64,000 nt of DNA from Cyclobacterium sp. 1_MG-2023 (GTDB lineage: Bacteria; Bacteroidota; Bacteroidia; Cytophagales; Cyclobacteriaceae), in assembly GCF_030546805.1 (NCBI RefSeq), contig NZ_JAUOPC010000015.1, forward strand, positions 1 to 64,000, given 5' to 3'. Both the position numbers and the translations under genes were made by a program. The notes under the pieces were generated by a model. That model did no database searches. It had not been told where the DNA came from and saw only the letters and a program-made list of their open reading frames with translations. This document shows, one piece after another, positions 7,571 to 15,294 of the stretch. Each line of letters opens with the position of its first letter. Positions within the stretch are counted from its first letter, which is position 1.

Positions 7571-7605
7571 AAGCTATGAGATTTTATTTCATAGCTTTTT
7601 TTTTT
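7571..7605 (+). terminator. Terminator of the tRNA-like unit, copy 1
   Basis: A perfect 10-bp stem, AAAGCTATGA (7571-7580) with TCATAGCTTT (7590-7599), is followed by a run of T to 7605: a textbook intrinsic terminator. Confidence 0.85.
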
Positions 7606-7763
7606 ACGGAACTATTATATTTTCACCTTTATGGGTTTGAGTTTTTGCGTGAATAATATGAACTGAGTTCGCAAATAAAAAATTTTTTTTGAAAAAATCA
7701 TCCTTCCAAGAATTAACATTTAAAAACGCAGCAATCAAGTTGACAGCATTCAATTAAAAAGAC

Positions 7764-7999
7764 CATTTTTACTTTTTTGCTATAGGTCAAAAAAGTAAGC
7801 AAAAAACCCCACCGCTGAGTATCTTTTCGGCAAAAATTTAAGGCCTCCCGCACACAGGCAAACTCCTTAGTTTTTGGTGTTAATATTGGCGTTGCTTTTT
7901 AATAATTACTAAACCAAAAACTTCGTCAAACAGTGCCTGTGCCCTTACTATCCCCGCTTAAATTTCTTAACGCCGAAAATCTACAAGGCGGAAATTAAT
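7764..7999. repeat. 236-bp palindromic repeat, copy 1
   Basis: Matches 8567-8802 with a constant offset of 803 bp, differing mainly in a short patch near the right end. The whole unit is an imperfect palindrome. AGTTTTTGGT pairs with ACCAAAAACT at the centre, then CACAGGC with GCCTGTG, then CGGCAAAAATTTAAG with CTTAAATTTCTTAACGCCG, then CCGC with GCGG. No reading frame is present. Its structure suggests a MITE-like element or a large structured RNA. Confidence 0.8.
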
Positions 8000-8566
8000 T
8001 TATCATTTGATTAATGATGGGCGATTTTTAACGTACACGTCAATCTGAGGGCGGGGGGCCGGGCCAAAACTACGAGGCGGGGTTGGGCCTTGCGGGTGGA
8101 AGTTTAGTTTTGGCTAGATTTTTCTTTGGTTCGTTTCTTTTCATCAATGGAAAAGAAATGAACGGAAAACCTCTGCTTTCAGGGATAAAATCACTTTATA
8201 AAGCCAAACTCACCAGGCAGCGTTGAACCAGTGACAGTTCTATTAATTCTTGTACTTTACAATTAGTAAAGATTTGAAATTTCCAAGTGATTATTGTTAA
8301 ATTACAAACCAGTATTTACTACACCAAGACATTCACTAAAACAACTGTCACTTTTTTGCTGCAGTGCATGTCCCAAGCAGTGAAACGAATCTAAAGGAAG
8401 CGTAGCAACTCAGTGGCCTGCCCTGAAGTGAAGCGACTCCCTGATGCGCAGTAACTCAGGAGAAAAGAAATGAACGCTTTACTTTCCGTTAAATATATAA
8501 TTTTTACAAGCAGTTCAATGTAATAAAGCATTTCTGTTTCTAATATACCAAGTAATTGATTATGAT
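8000..8566. other. Gene-free sequence between palindromic repeats
   Basis: No coding sequence. It contains a G-rich patch (about 8045-8075) and short near-repeats of the type 'GAAGCGTAGCAACTCAG / GAAGTGAAGCGACTCCCTG' at about 8395-8460. No function is evident. Confidence 0.4.
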
Positions 8567-8802
8567 CATTTTTACTTTTTTGCTATAGGTCAAAAAAGTA
8601 AGCAAAAAACCCCACCGCTGAGTATCTTTTCGGCAAAAATTTAAGGCCTCCCGCACACAGGCAAACTCCTTAGTTTTTGGTGTTAATATTGGCGTTGCTT
8701 TTTAATAATTACTAAACCAAAAACTTCGTCAAACAGTGCCTGTGCCCTTGCCTTCTCATCTTAAATTTCTTAACGCCGAAAATCTACAAGGCGGAAATTA
8801 AT
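8567..8802. repeat. 236-bp palindromic repeat, copy 2
   Basis: The second copy of the palindromic unit at 7764-7999, in the same orientation, with identical inner arms. Immediately to its right (about 8807-8860) is a 'TGTCATTCCGAG...GGAATCTCC' tract, an intergenic repeat style common in Cytophagales. Confidence 0.8.
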
Positions 8803-8986
8803 ATATCTGTCATTCCGAGACTTTGTAGAGGCCTTGGGTAGAGAAAGTCGAAGGAATCTCCAACGTGATGAGATTGCCACACCCTTTTCCGCCTCAAAAA
8901 CCTGCAAAAGAGTTCGAAGTGATATTGTAGTCTTTTGTAAAGACAATTTTAATTACCCTGGGGTTATTAGGGTTTGTTTTCGATAA

Positions 8987-9117
8987 GATTTTGTCAGGAT
9001 TGTTGCAGAAGAAAAGGCAACAATACCGCCAAAATCAAGGTGTGCTTTTTCATTATTTTCCAAGGGTTGATGCCCTCGGCTACAAAAATGACACTCCTAC
9101 GGAGTTTGGGAGGCGTT
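8987..9117. repeat. REP-like unit 1 (diverged)
   Basis: Contains the same two structures as the array at 9654-10125: a long hairpin (GATTTTGTC..ATTGTTGC with GCAACAAT..CCGCCAAAATC) to 9036, and a CCAAGGG-ttgatg-CCCTCGG hairpin near 9058. The right half differs from the later units. It is separated from them by the second tRNA-like repeat. Confidence 0.65.
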
Positions 9118-9375
9118 GAAGTTGGCATTTTCTATGTTGGTTTTTGATGTTTTAATTGAGAGGTGTTCCTGAGATTTATGCTATGATCCCGGTGAGGATT
9201 TGCTGGTTATTGTAAGGATGATTGCTTTCTTTTTAGTCCTTTGCCAATTTTTTAATCTAAGGGTTTATAAAGGCATCTTAATTTCGTAATATTTAATAAA
9301 AAGCTTTAAACAATAAAAATAATGTAAAAAAATATAATAATTGTTGCCATAATTTTAAATTAATAATCTTTTTCT

Positions 9376-9383
9376 TACCTTTG
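9376..9383 (+). promoter_or_regulatory. -7 promoter element of the tRNA-like unit, copy 2
   Basis: TACCTTTG, identical to copy 1 and matching TAnnTTTG. The 5' hairpin just downstream keeps its AAAGAC/GTCTTT stem despite the C-to-T change next to it. Confidence 0.65.
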
Positions 9384-9446
9384 ACATATCAAATAAAGAC
9401 AAAAGGTCTTTGGGTAGTGAAGGGAAACTTTATTACTGATATATAC

Positions 9447-9570
9447 TGTAGGATGATGAAACTGGCAGACATGCCCTCCTGTCTCGGGGGTGGAGATCAC
9501 AGGATAAAGAAAATAGCGAGCTCGTATTTTTCCTAACTGCTCCGTGGAGGTTCGACTCCTTCTCCTACAG
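9447..9570 (+). ncRNA. Noncanonical tRNA-like RNA, copy 2
   Basis: Base-for-base the same 124-nt cloverleaf as at 7415-7538: TGTAGGA/TCCTACA acceptor stem, Leu-type D arm, CTGTCTC anticodon loop, TTCGACT T loop and a giant variable arm. Exact conservation of the body while the flanks diverge points to recent duplication or constraint; the sequence alone cannot separate these. It has its own promoter element and terminator. Confidence 0.75.
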
Positions 9571-9601
9571 CAGGTTATTTTGGGTTTATTGTTAATTGAC
9601 T

Positions 9602-9634
9602 AAAGCTATGAGATTTTATTTCATAGCTTTTTTT
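9602..9634 (+). terminator. Terminator of the tRNA-like unit, copy 2
   Basis: AAAGCTATGA (9602-9611) pairs with TCATAGCTTT (9621-9630) and a T run follows, as in copy 1. Confidence 0.85.
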
Positions 9635-9653
9635 GTTTGCAGATTCACTAGGT

Positions 9654-10125
9654 GATTTTGTCAGCATTGTTGCAAAAAGGAGCAACAATACCGCCAAAAT
9701 CAAGGTGTTCTTTTTCATTATATTCCGAGGGCTGACACCCTCGGCTATTATATTGTCGCCCCTTCAGGGCTCGGGGTTTCGGCAGGGAGAATATTCGTTT
9801 TTATCGATTTTGTTTTCGTTGTGATTTTGTCAGGATTGTTGCAGAAAAAAGCAACAATGCCGCCAAAATCAAGGTGTGCTTTTTCATTATATTCCGAGGG
9901 CTGACACCCTCGGCTATTATATTGTCGCCCCTTCAGGGTTCGGGGTTTCGGCAGGGAGAATATTCGTTTTTATCGATTTTGTTTTCGTTATGATTTTGTC
10001 AGCATTGTTGCAGAAAAAAAAGCAACAATACCGCCAAAATCAAGACGTACCTATACCTAATTTCCCGAGGGTTGATACCCTTGGCTAACATATTGTCATA
10101 CCCTTTGGGAATTAGGGGTTTGGTG
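9654..10125. repeat. REP/BIME-like tandem array, 169-bp period
   Basis: Three units start at 9654, 9823 and 9992, exactly 169 bp apart; the third is diverged at its right end. Each holds a GATTTTGTC..ATTGTTGC / GCAACAAT..GCCAAAATC hairpin, a CCGAGGG-ctgaca-CCCTCGG hairpin, then a 'GCCCCTTCAGGG' tract and (units 1-2) a shared ATATTCGTTTTTATCG tail. Short open frames inside are by-products. Such sequences resemble REP elements spread by RAYT transposases, but none is encoded in this window. Confidence 0.7.
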
Positions 10126-10212
10126 GAATTATTATTGAGGACTTTTTTATTTTTTTTCGGCATGATTTGTGGGTTTTTGGAAGGGGGAAGAAGAATAATC
10201 AAGACCAAGGAC

Positions 10213-10896
10213 ATGTTTGAAATTAACGATCTACCTAAATTCTTTTTGGCATTTTTTCTGGTGTTACCAATTATATCAGTACTACATGAGGGTGGGCATG
10301 TGTTTTTTGCCTGGTTGATGGGTGGTAAAAATATTAAAGTAAGTGTGGGTTCAGGAAGACCAGTTATCAATTGGGGAATGCTTGAGATACGTAAATTCTA
10401 TTTCTGGTACGGGGTCTGTACATTTGAGAATTTGAAAAGAAAGCAAAAATGGAGCAGCATATTGATCTTTGGTGGGGGCAGTATTTTCAATATTGTAGGG
10501 ATATTATTGGTATTATTTCTGATAAAGCAAGGGTTGATTAATGAAAGTATGTTCACCTATCAATTCACTTATTTCTCTTTCTATTATGTGTTTTTTGCCC
10601 TGCTTCCTATGCCCTACCCCGGGGGTAATTACAGTGATGGCAAAGTAATATTAGATCTTTTAAGAGGAAAACCTACCATTATTAAAGAAACGGCAATTAC
10701 TGTGAAGAGGGATGTGGAAAAGGAGCAATGGATGGTATTGAATGATAATATGGATTTGGAGCAGGTGTTTAATAATGAAAAGGAAGCCTACGATAAAGCT
10801 AAGGCTATAGCAGTAAACGCTAAGCCGAGTAAAATAATTTATTATAAAGAAGGTGAGGAAAAAGAAGTTCACAATTTTCCTAAGATTCCATTATAG
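10213..10896 (+). CDS. M50-like membrane metallopeptidase with C-terminal add-on domain
   Basis: From Met at 10213 this is a 227-aa membrane protein. HEGGH (residues 25-29, HExxH) lies in the first transmembrane helix, with further helices at about 85-105 and 118-135. YSDGK (140-144), the equivalent of the NPxDG motif of site-2 proteases, supplies the third ligand, Asp142. After residue 160 comes a soluble ~65-aa tail (KEAYDKAKAIA..PSKIIYYKEG) that resembles DUF2188. A longer reading starts inside a REP unit, so 10213 is preferred. It would cleave within or near the membrane; the substrate is unknown. Confidence 0.7.
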   Translation: MFEINDLPKFFLAFFLVLPIISVLHEGGHVFFAWLMGGKNIKVSVGSGRPVINWGMLEIRKFYFWYGVCTFENLKRKQKWSSILIFGGGSIFNIVGILLVLFLIKQGLINESMFTYQFTYFSFYYVFFALLPMPYPGGNYSDGKVILDLLRGKPTIIKETAITVKRDVEKEQWMVLNDNMDLEQVFNNEKEAYDKAKAIAVNAKPSKIIYYKEGEEKEVHNFPKIPL

Positions 10897-10897
10897 G

Positions 10898-11758
10898 TTA
10901 TTTCGCAACCCATAATGGAACTCCATAATTCGCATTGAAAAGTTCTTCTGTTACACTTCCAATTGCAAAAGGGGAAAATGTATTCCCTCCTTTGTCTGCC
11001 ACCACTAAAAGGTCGGCATTTGATTTTTTTATATTAGCAATGATTTTCTGTGCCGTACCAGATTCCCTACCGTGAAAAATGAGTGGTTCAATAGATTCAG
11101 GATAAGCCGTTTTTCTTATGTACTTTTCTATTTTTTCTTTGATATGTTTTTCTACTTTAGGTGCCATAAATTCCGGTGAAACATAAGGAGAAAACTGCAA
11201 GGGTACACTGTAGACATGAACTAGTTTGAGTGATGTTTTCTCTTTTTCGAATAAAGCCTCTGTTACTTGAAACACTTTGCGGGATTCGGGAGAAAAATCT
11301 GTTCCGGCCCAAATCGTTTCAATTTGGGGTTTTGCAAGGCGAGGCACAGCTAGCACATCGCACCTTAGTAGTTTTAGTAGTTTGCTACTCACCAATCCAG
11401 TGCCTTTTTCATGTTTTTTATTGCCTACCACAACAAGTTGGATTCCATATTTGTCTACAACATATTTGATTAAGGATTCACTGTAAGGGTCCTCCGAAAT
11501 TAATACTTCAGAAGGGATTTCTGAACTAAAGTGCTCCTGAACTTTTTCATTCAACTCATCTCCAATTACCTCATCAAGGTTTATCTCCTTCAATTGTTCT
11601 TCAAAGAGTTCTGAAATGGCATATTTTTTAATGTTGTGAACAAAATAAACTTTTTCAGCCTTTAGTTTTTCAGCAAGAAAAGAACTGTATTGGATCAATA
11701 CCTCATCTAAGTCTGAGAGGTCTAGTGCTACGAGTATGTTCTTATATACTTTTTTCAT
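10898..11758 (-). CDS. Tandem universal stress protein (UspA family)
   Basis: A 286-aa protein made of two Usp domains. The first starts MKKVYKNILVALDLSD and has the nucleotide-binding loop VVGNKKHEKGTG; the second starts near residue 142 (IWAGTDFSPESRK) and ends with a loop VVADKGGN..AIGSVTEEL. Start 11758 is chosen because the preceding in-frame codons overlap the BCCT gene and do not look like Usp sequence. It lies 10 bp downstream of the BCCT transporter gene, so the two form an operon and the protein probably acts in osmotic or energy stress. Confidence 0.88.
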   Translation of the reverse strand: MKKVYKNILVALDLSDLDEVLIQYSSFLAEKLKAEKVYFVHNIKKYAISELFEEQLKEINLDEVIGDELNEKVQEHFSSEIPSEVLISEDPYSESLIKYVVDKYGIQLVVVGNKKHEKGTGLVSSKLLKLLRCDVLAVPRLAKPQIETIWAGTDFSPESRKVFQVTEALFEKEKTSLKLVHVYSVPLQFSPYVSPEFMAPKVEKHIKEKIEKYIRKTAYPESIEPLIFHGRESGTAQKIIANIKKSNADLLVVADKGGNTFSPFAIGSVTEELFNANYGVPLWVAK

Positions 11759-11768
11759 AACCGATTCT

Positions 11769-13394
11769 TTATTGATTGGGTTTTGTTTTTTCCGAACTGC
11801 GTTTTTTAATGATATCTGCCAGCCTTTCTTCATAGCTTTCCCATTCCTTTTGGGCTTTTCGCTCTTCAGATTGTTGGTTTTCATCCTTTAGGGCAATGTA
11901 TAATGAATAACACATAAACAGGAGAATAAAAGCAAAGGGAAGCCCAGTAGCAATAGATGCTGTTTGTAAGGCTTGTAGACCACCTCCAATGAGTAGGACT
12001 GCGGCTACCGCGCCTTCAGTAAGTGCCCAGAAAATTCTTTGTCCTACAGTGGCATCAATTTTTCCTCCGGAGGTAAGGCTGTCTACCACCAAGGATCCTG
12101 AATCTGATGAAGTGATAAAAAATCCGGCAATCAGGATGACTCCTATCACATTTAGAATGACTGCAAAGGGATAGTTTTCCAGAAAAACAAACAAAGCAGT
12201 GGCTACATTGTCTTCAACCGCATTCAGTATGGTAGGGTCTCCTGATAATGCTTGCTGAATGGATGTGCTTCCAAAAGCAGTGATCCAGAAGAAAGTAATG
12301 AGTGAAGGGACAAATAATACACCTAAGATAAATTCTTTGATGGTACGTCCTTTGCTAATTCTGGCGATAAACATGCCCACAAATGGAGACCAGGCTATCC
12401 ACCAACCCCAGTAAAAAACAGTCCATGCATTTTGCCAGTCATTTCCTGTATAGCTTTCCGTCCAAGTGGCAATTTCCAGAAAACTGTAAAGGTAATTTCC
12501 GGTGTTTTGAACAAATGACTGAAAGATGAAAATTGTAGGGCCTAGAATAACTACCAGTGCCAGTAGGAGCACCGCTATCCTCATGTTCCACTCGCTTAAG
12601 AACTTCACGCCCTTATCTACGCCCAAAACAACAGAAACTGTTGCGATAAGTGTTATGCCTGCAATAAGTGAGACCTGTGTGACAATCCCACTACTAATTC
12701 CAAATACATGGGCCAAACCTGCTGCGATTTGTTGTACCCCCAAGCCTAAGGAAGTGGCAAGCCCAAAGAGGGTGGCTAAAACAGCAAAAATGTCAATAAG
12801 GTCTCCCCATTTCCCATAGATTTTGTTTCCCATAATAGGGTAAAAAACAGAGCGGATTGTCAGGGGAAGTCCGTGAGAATAGGTGAAATAGGCCAAGGAT
12901 AAACCTACTAAAGCATATACTCCCCAGGCATGAAAACCCCAATGTAAAAATGTGAAATTCATGGACTCCTGGGCGGCAAAAGGTGTTCCTCCTTCGGTTA
13001 AGGGTGGTTTCATGAAATGGGTAACCGGCTCCGCTATGCTCCAAAATAACAAGCCAATGCCCATTCCTGCGCTGAAAAGCATGGCGAACCAAGAGAGGGT
13101 TTTGAACTCGGGTCTGGCATCTTTGCCGCCAATTCTTATCTCGCCATATTTACTAAAGGCTAGATATATCACGAAAATCAAAAATATATTTACACACAGG
13201 ATAAAGAACCAACCTACTGTGTTGGAAATAAAACTTTGGATTTCATTAAAATAGAATTCTGCTTGCTCCCTGAAAATAAGGGTAAGCGTTATGCTTACAA
13301 TAATGAAAATGGTAGAGGTAAAGAATACCGGTCCATTCACATCCAATCCCATGATTGATTTTCTTTCATCGCTTCTTAATATCTTCTTAGCCAT
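11769..13394 (-). CDS. BCCT-family betaine/carnitine/choline transporter
   Basis: A 541-aa inner-membrane transporter with about 12 hydrophobic helices. Family signatures are MGIGLLFWSIAEP (residues 111-123), and GWWIAWSPFVGMF followed by ISKGRTIKEF, the conserved BCCT core of helix 8. It takes up quaternary-ammonium osmolytes with Na+ or H+. The C-terminal tail is short and highly charged, as in osmosensing members. It is co-transcribed with the downstream stress protein. Exact substrate cannot be assigned. Confidence 0.92.
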   Translation of the reverse strand: MAKKILRSDERKSIMGLDVNGPVFFTSTIFIIVSITLTLIFREQAEFYFNEIQSFISNTVGWFFILCVNIFLIFVIYLAFSKYGEIRIGGKDARPEFKTLSWFAMLFSAGMGIGLLFWSIAEPVTHFMKPPLTEGGTPFAAQESMNFTFLHWGFHAWGVYALVGLSLAYFTYSHGLPLTIRSVFYPIMGNKIYGKWGDLIDIFAVLATLFGLATSLGLGVQQIAAGLAHVFGISSGIVTQVSLIAGITLIATVSVVLGVDKGVKFLSEWNMRIAVLLLALVVILGPTIFIFQSFVQNTGNYLYSFLEIATWTESYTGNDWQNAWTVFYWGWWIAWSPFVGMFIARISKGRTIKEFILGVLFVPSLITFFWITAFGSTSIQQALSGDPTILNAVEDNVATALFVFLENYPFAVILNVIGVILIAGFFITSSDSGSLVVDSLTSGGKIDATVGQRIFWALTEGAVAAVLLIGGGLQALQTASIATGLPFAFILLFMCYSLYIALKDENQQSEERKAQKEWESYEERLADIIKKRSSEKTKPNQ

Positions 13395-13430
13395 ACAGTA
13401 GTTGTTTATTACTAGTTATGTTTTCTGATT

Positions 13431-14573
13431 CTAAAAATAGTACCCAATATTGACGTTAAATCTGGCTTCCCAACCTGCTCCGGGCGTACCACTGCTAAAA
13501 TCGTCGATATAATTTCCTCCCAGCCAAGAATGATTCAAGCCGGCAGCATAATCTATATAAGTATAAATATTACCCGCAGTTATTAAAACTCCGGTCACAT
13601 TCATAATTGAGTCATCAAAACCCTCCTTTTTCTTATGCATGTATCCAAAATCGTTGTATATCTTTAAAGAGGATATTGGCTTCCATTCAAGGGGTATATT
13701 TCGGGCAATGGTAAAGGTATAAATATTAAAGTCAGCAGCCACCTTATAGGCTGCTCCATAGGCGGCCATTGAAATCTCGTCCCTTGACATACCTGCGGCA
13801 TTTGCCGGGTTATTGGAAATGTTCATGGCTTCTGCTTTGATGTTCCAGTCATTATAAGTGAGTTCGTAGTGAATCGCCAGTCCGTAATGATTGCCTGTTT
13901 CTTCCGTGTCTAAATTAAAAAGGCGTCCGTATTGGCCTGAGACACCAAGTCTATGCTTTAGTTGGTTGCCAAATTTGTAAATGAATTTACCATTCAATTG
14001 GTTAAACTCTTTGTTTCTCCCTGCTACATCATACGCATACCTGCTGTGCGTAATCTCAGTGGTGTTTCCAAAACGTGTTTCTTCTGCATTTTTAAAAAAG
14101 GCCAATTGGTATTCCACCTTATCTCCTGTGCGTATGTATTTTATACCCATGTCATGGTCATCTTCTAGTCCTACATAATAAGGTAGGTTGAAAAACCAAT
14201 TGTTGGAGTTGTATTGCTGAATTCCAAAAGGCACCTGAGTTAGCCCTAGTTGGATTTCATTGGATTCATCAAAGTGGTACCCAAACCAACCTTGTTTAAG
14301 CATTCCGCCACCAAAAGCATTGCTATACAATCGGTATTCAGCATTGAGATTGATGCCTTTATAGGCGGCCTTTGCATTAATTCGGAATAAATCATATCCA
14401 AAATCTCCTCCTCTTCTTTTTTGTGCTGGCTTCCACGTCGACAGGTTATAATTAAACCGCAATGCCCCGCCTATGGCTACTTCAGGAACTTCCTGTGCTT
14501 TGGCGTTATTTAAGTTTGCTTCTACCATAAGAAAAAAAGATAAAAGTATAAGAGGTTTACATGCTTTAGGCAT
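13431..14573 (-). CDS. Outer-membrane porin-like beta-barrel protein
   Basis: A 380-aa protein from Met at 14573 (MPKACKPLILLSFFLM), with a signal peptide cleaved near AKAQ. An upstream in-frame Met would add a non-signal extension. The mature part is a succession of amphipathic strands and ends in a C-terminal aromatic strand (NVNIGYYF), typical of barrels inserted by BamA. The pattern resembles OprP/OprO-type porins. It sits 36 bp upstream of the BCCT gene and could supply osmolytes across the outer membrane, but that link is inference. Confidence 0.75.
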   Translation of the reverse strand: MPKACKPLILLSFFLMVEANLNNAKAQEVPEVAIGGALRFNYNLSTWKPAQKRRGGDFGYDLFRINAKAAYKGINLNAEYRLYSNAFGGGMLKQGWFGYHFDESNEIQLGLTQVPFGIQQYNSNNWFFNLPYYVGLEDDHDMGIKYIRTGDKVEYQLAFFKNAEETRFGNTTEITHSRYAYDVAGRNKEFNQLNGKFIYKFGNQLKHRLGVSGQYGRLFNLDTEETGNHYGLAIHYELTYNDWNIKAEAMNISNNPANAAGMSRDEISMAAYGAAYKVAADFNIYTFTIARNIPLEWKPISSLKIYNDFGYMHKKKEGFDDSIMNVTGVLITAGNIYTYIDYAAGLNHSWLGGNYIDDFSSGTPGAGWEARFNVNIGYYF

Positions 14574-15060
14574 AGTGTTGTTAATCACCGTATTGGAATT
14601 GAGTTCTAGAAAGGCATTTTCCTTTATATGAATAAAAATTATTTTCATGCATTAAGATTAGTCCAATGATCAGCTGTGCCAAAGAAGACTTTGTATTGCT
14701 TATTTGTGGATAGGTATACCCTTGTTCCTTTGTGACATAAAAGCAGTACTGAATTTTTCAAATCCTAATCAGGATGAATCAAAGGGATTCCCGATTCAGG
14801 TATTCTATCTTAATGTTTCAACTTTGCTTAACCCGCAATTACTTTGCCATTCACCGGATTGCTGTTTTTAATTAAAAGTTATTTTATCCATGTCACTTCA
14901 ATAGCTTGCCTAAAAAAAGGTATTCTTTCCCCAAGAAGGCAAAAGAATAAATGGTAGTAGGTTTAAAACAAATGTTAGTGAGTGGTCAATAGGGTGATTG
15001 CTAACCACTATCAATTTTAAGCCAAAGGCGAGATTTATTAAACTTGACTGGTAGAAAAAG
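14574..15060. other. Gene-free spacer left of the island
   Basis: No coding sequence, tRNA or strong hairpin. It presumably contains the porin promoter on the minus strand. Confidence 0.5.
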
Positions 15061-15109
15061 AAAAACCCCAAATACTGAAAGTAAGTGGGGTTGAAGTAGC
15101 CTCGGCAAG
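15061..15109. other. Left attachment repeat of the island (attL)
   Basis: AAAAACCCCAAATACTGAAA (15061-15080) and GTAGCCTCGGCAAG (15096-15109) repeat at 22844-22863 and 22880-22893, a constant distance of about 7,784 bp. The second block is the 3' end of tRNA-Arg and the first is its terminator. Such tRNA-tail duplications mark the ends of integrase-inserted elements. Confidence 0.85.
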
Positions 15110-15227
15110 GCTACATACCTTTTAATCTTATATTATTTGCTTGCACTTAAAAGTGTTGAAAATCAGATGTTTAAATAGGTATTGAATCAAATTTGATTAA
15201 GTAAAGTTAAAAAGGATTAAATTAAAG

Positions 15228-15246
15228 TGTCCCCCAAACTGTCCCC
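15228..15246. promoter_or_regulatory. Integrase arm-like site pair, left
   Basis: TGTCCCC occurs at 15228-15234 and 15240-15246, start-to-start 12 bp. The same pair with the same spacing lies near the right end (22817-22823 and 22829-22835). Placement just inside each att repeat fits arm-type binding sites of a tyrosine integrase. Confidence 0.5.
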
Positions 15247-15294
15247 ATTTGTTTTTATTCTTATATTTAGGAATCGAATCAAAAGAAAGTTTTT

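Larger units (their letters stand above)
7287..7605 (+). repeat. 319-bp direct repeat, copy 1 (carries tRNA-like RNA)
   Basis: Nearly identical to 9319-9634: I found one substitution (about 7362) and one single-T length difference (about 7560). The identity covers a -7 promoter element, a 5' hairpin, the tRNA-like body and the terminator, so a complete transcription unit has been duplicated. The flanking sequences differ. Confidence 0.9.
9319..9634 (+). repeat. 319-bp direct repeat, copy 2 (carries tRNA-like RNA)
   Basis: The second copy of 7287-7605, same orientation, 2,032 bp downstream. The promoter element, tRNA-like body and terminator are all preserved. The few differences fall outside the cloverleaf. 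It runs directly into the REP-like array. Confidence 0.9.

Noticed and set aside
7352-7605. tmRNA
   Set aside because: There is no tag reading frame with stop between the halves, the D and anticodon arms are complete, and a single gene, not two identical copies, is usual.
9633-10088. Open frames of 63-70 codons in the REP region
   Set aside because: They follow the tandem repeat, have low-complexity translations and no start context.
9654-10125. CRISPR array
   Set aside because: The period is 169 bp and the full unit repeats; there are no short repeats with unique spacers and no cas genes.
10072-10212. Upstream TTG start of the M50-like gene
   Set aside because: It falls inside a REP unit; the Met at 10213 gives the expected protein start.
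11759-11884. N-terminal extension of the Usp protein
   Set aside because: It overlaps the BCCT gene end, is Lys-rich and lacks Usp similarity; the Met at 11758 begins the Usp signature.
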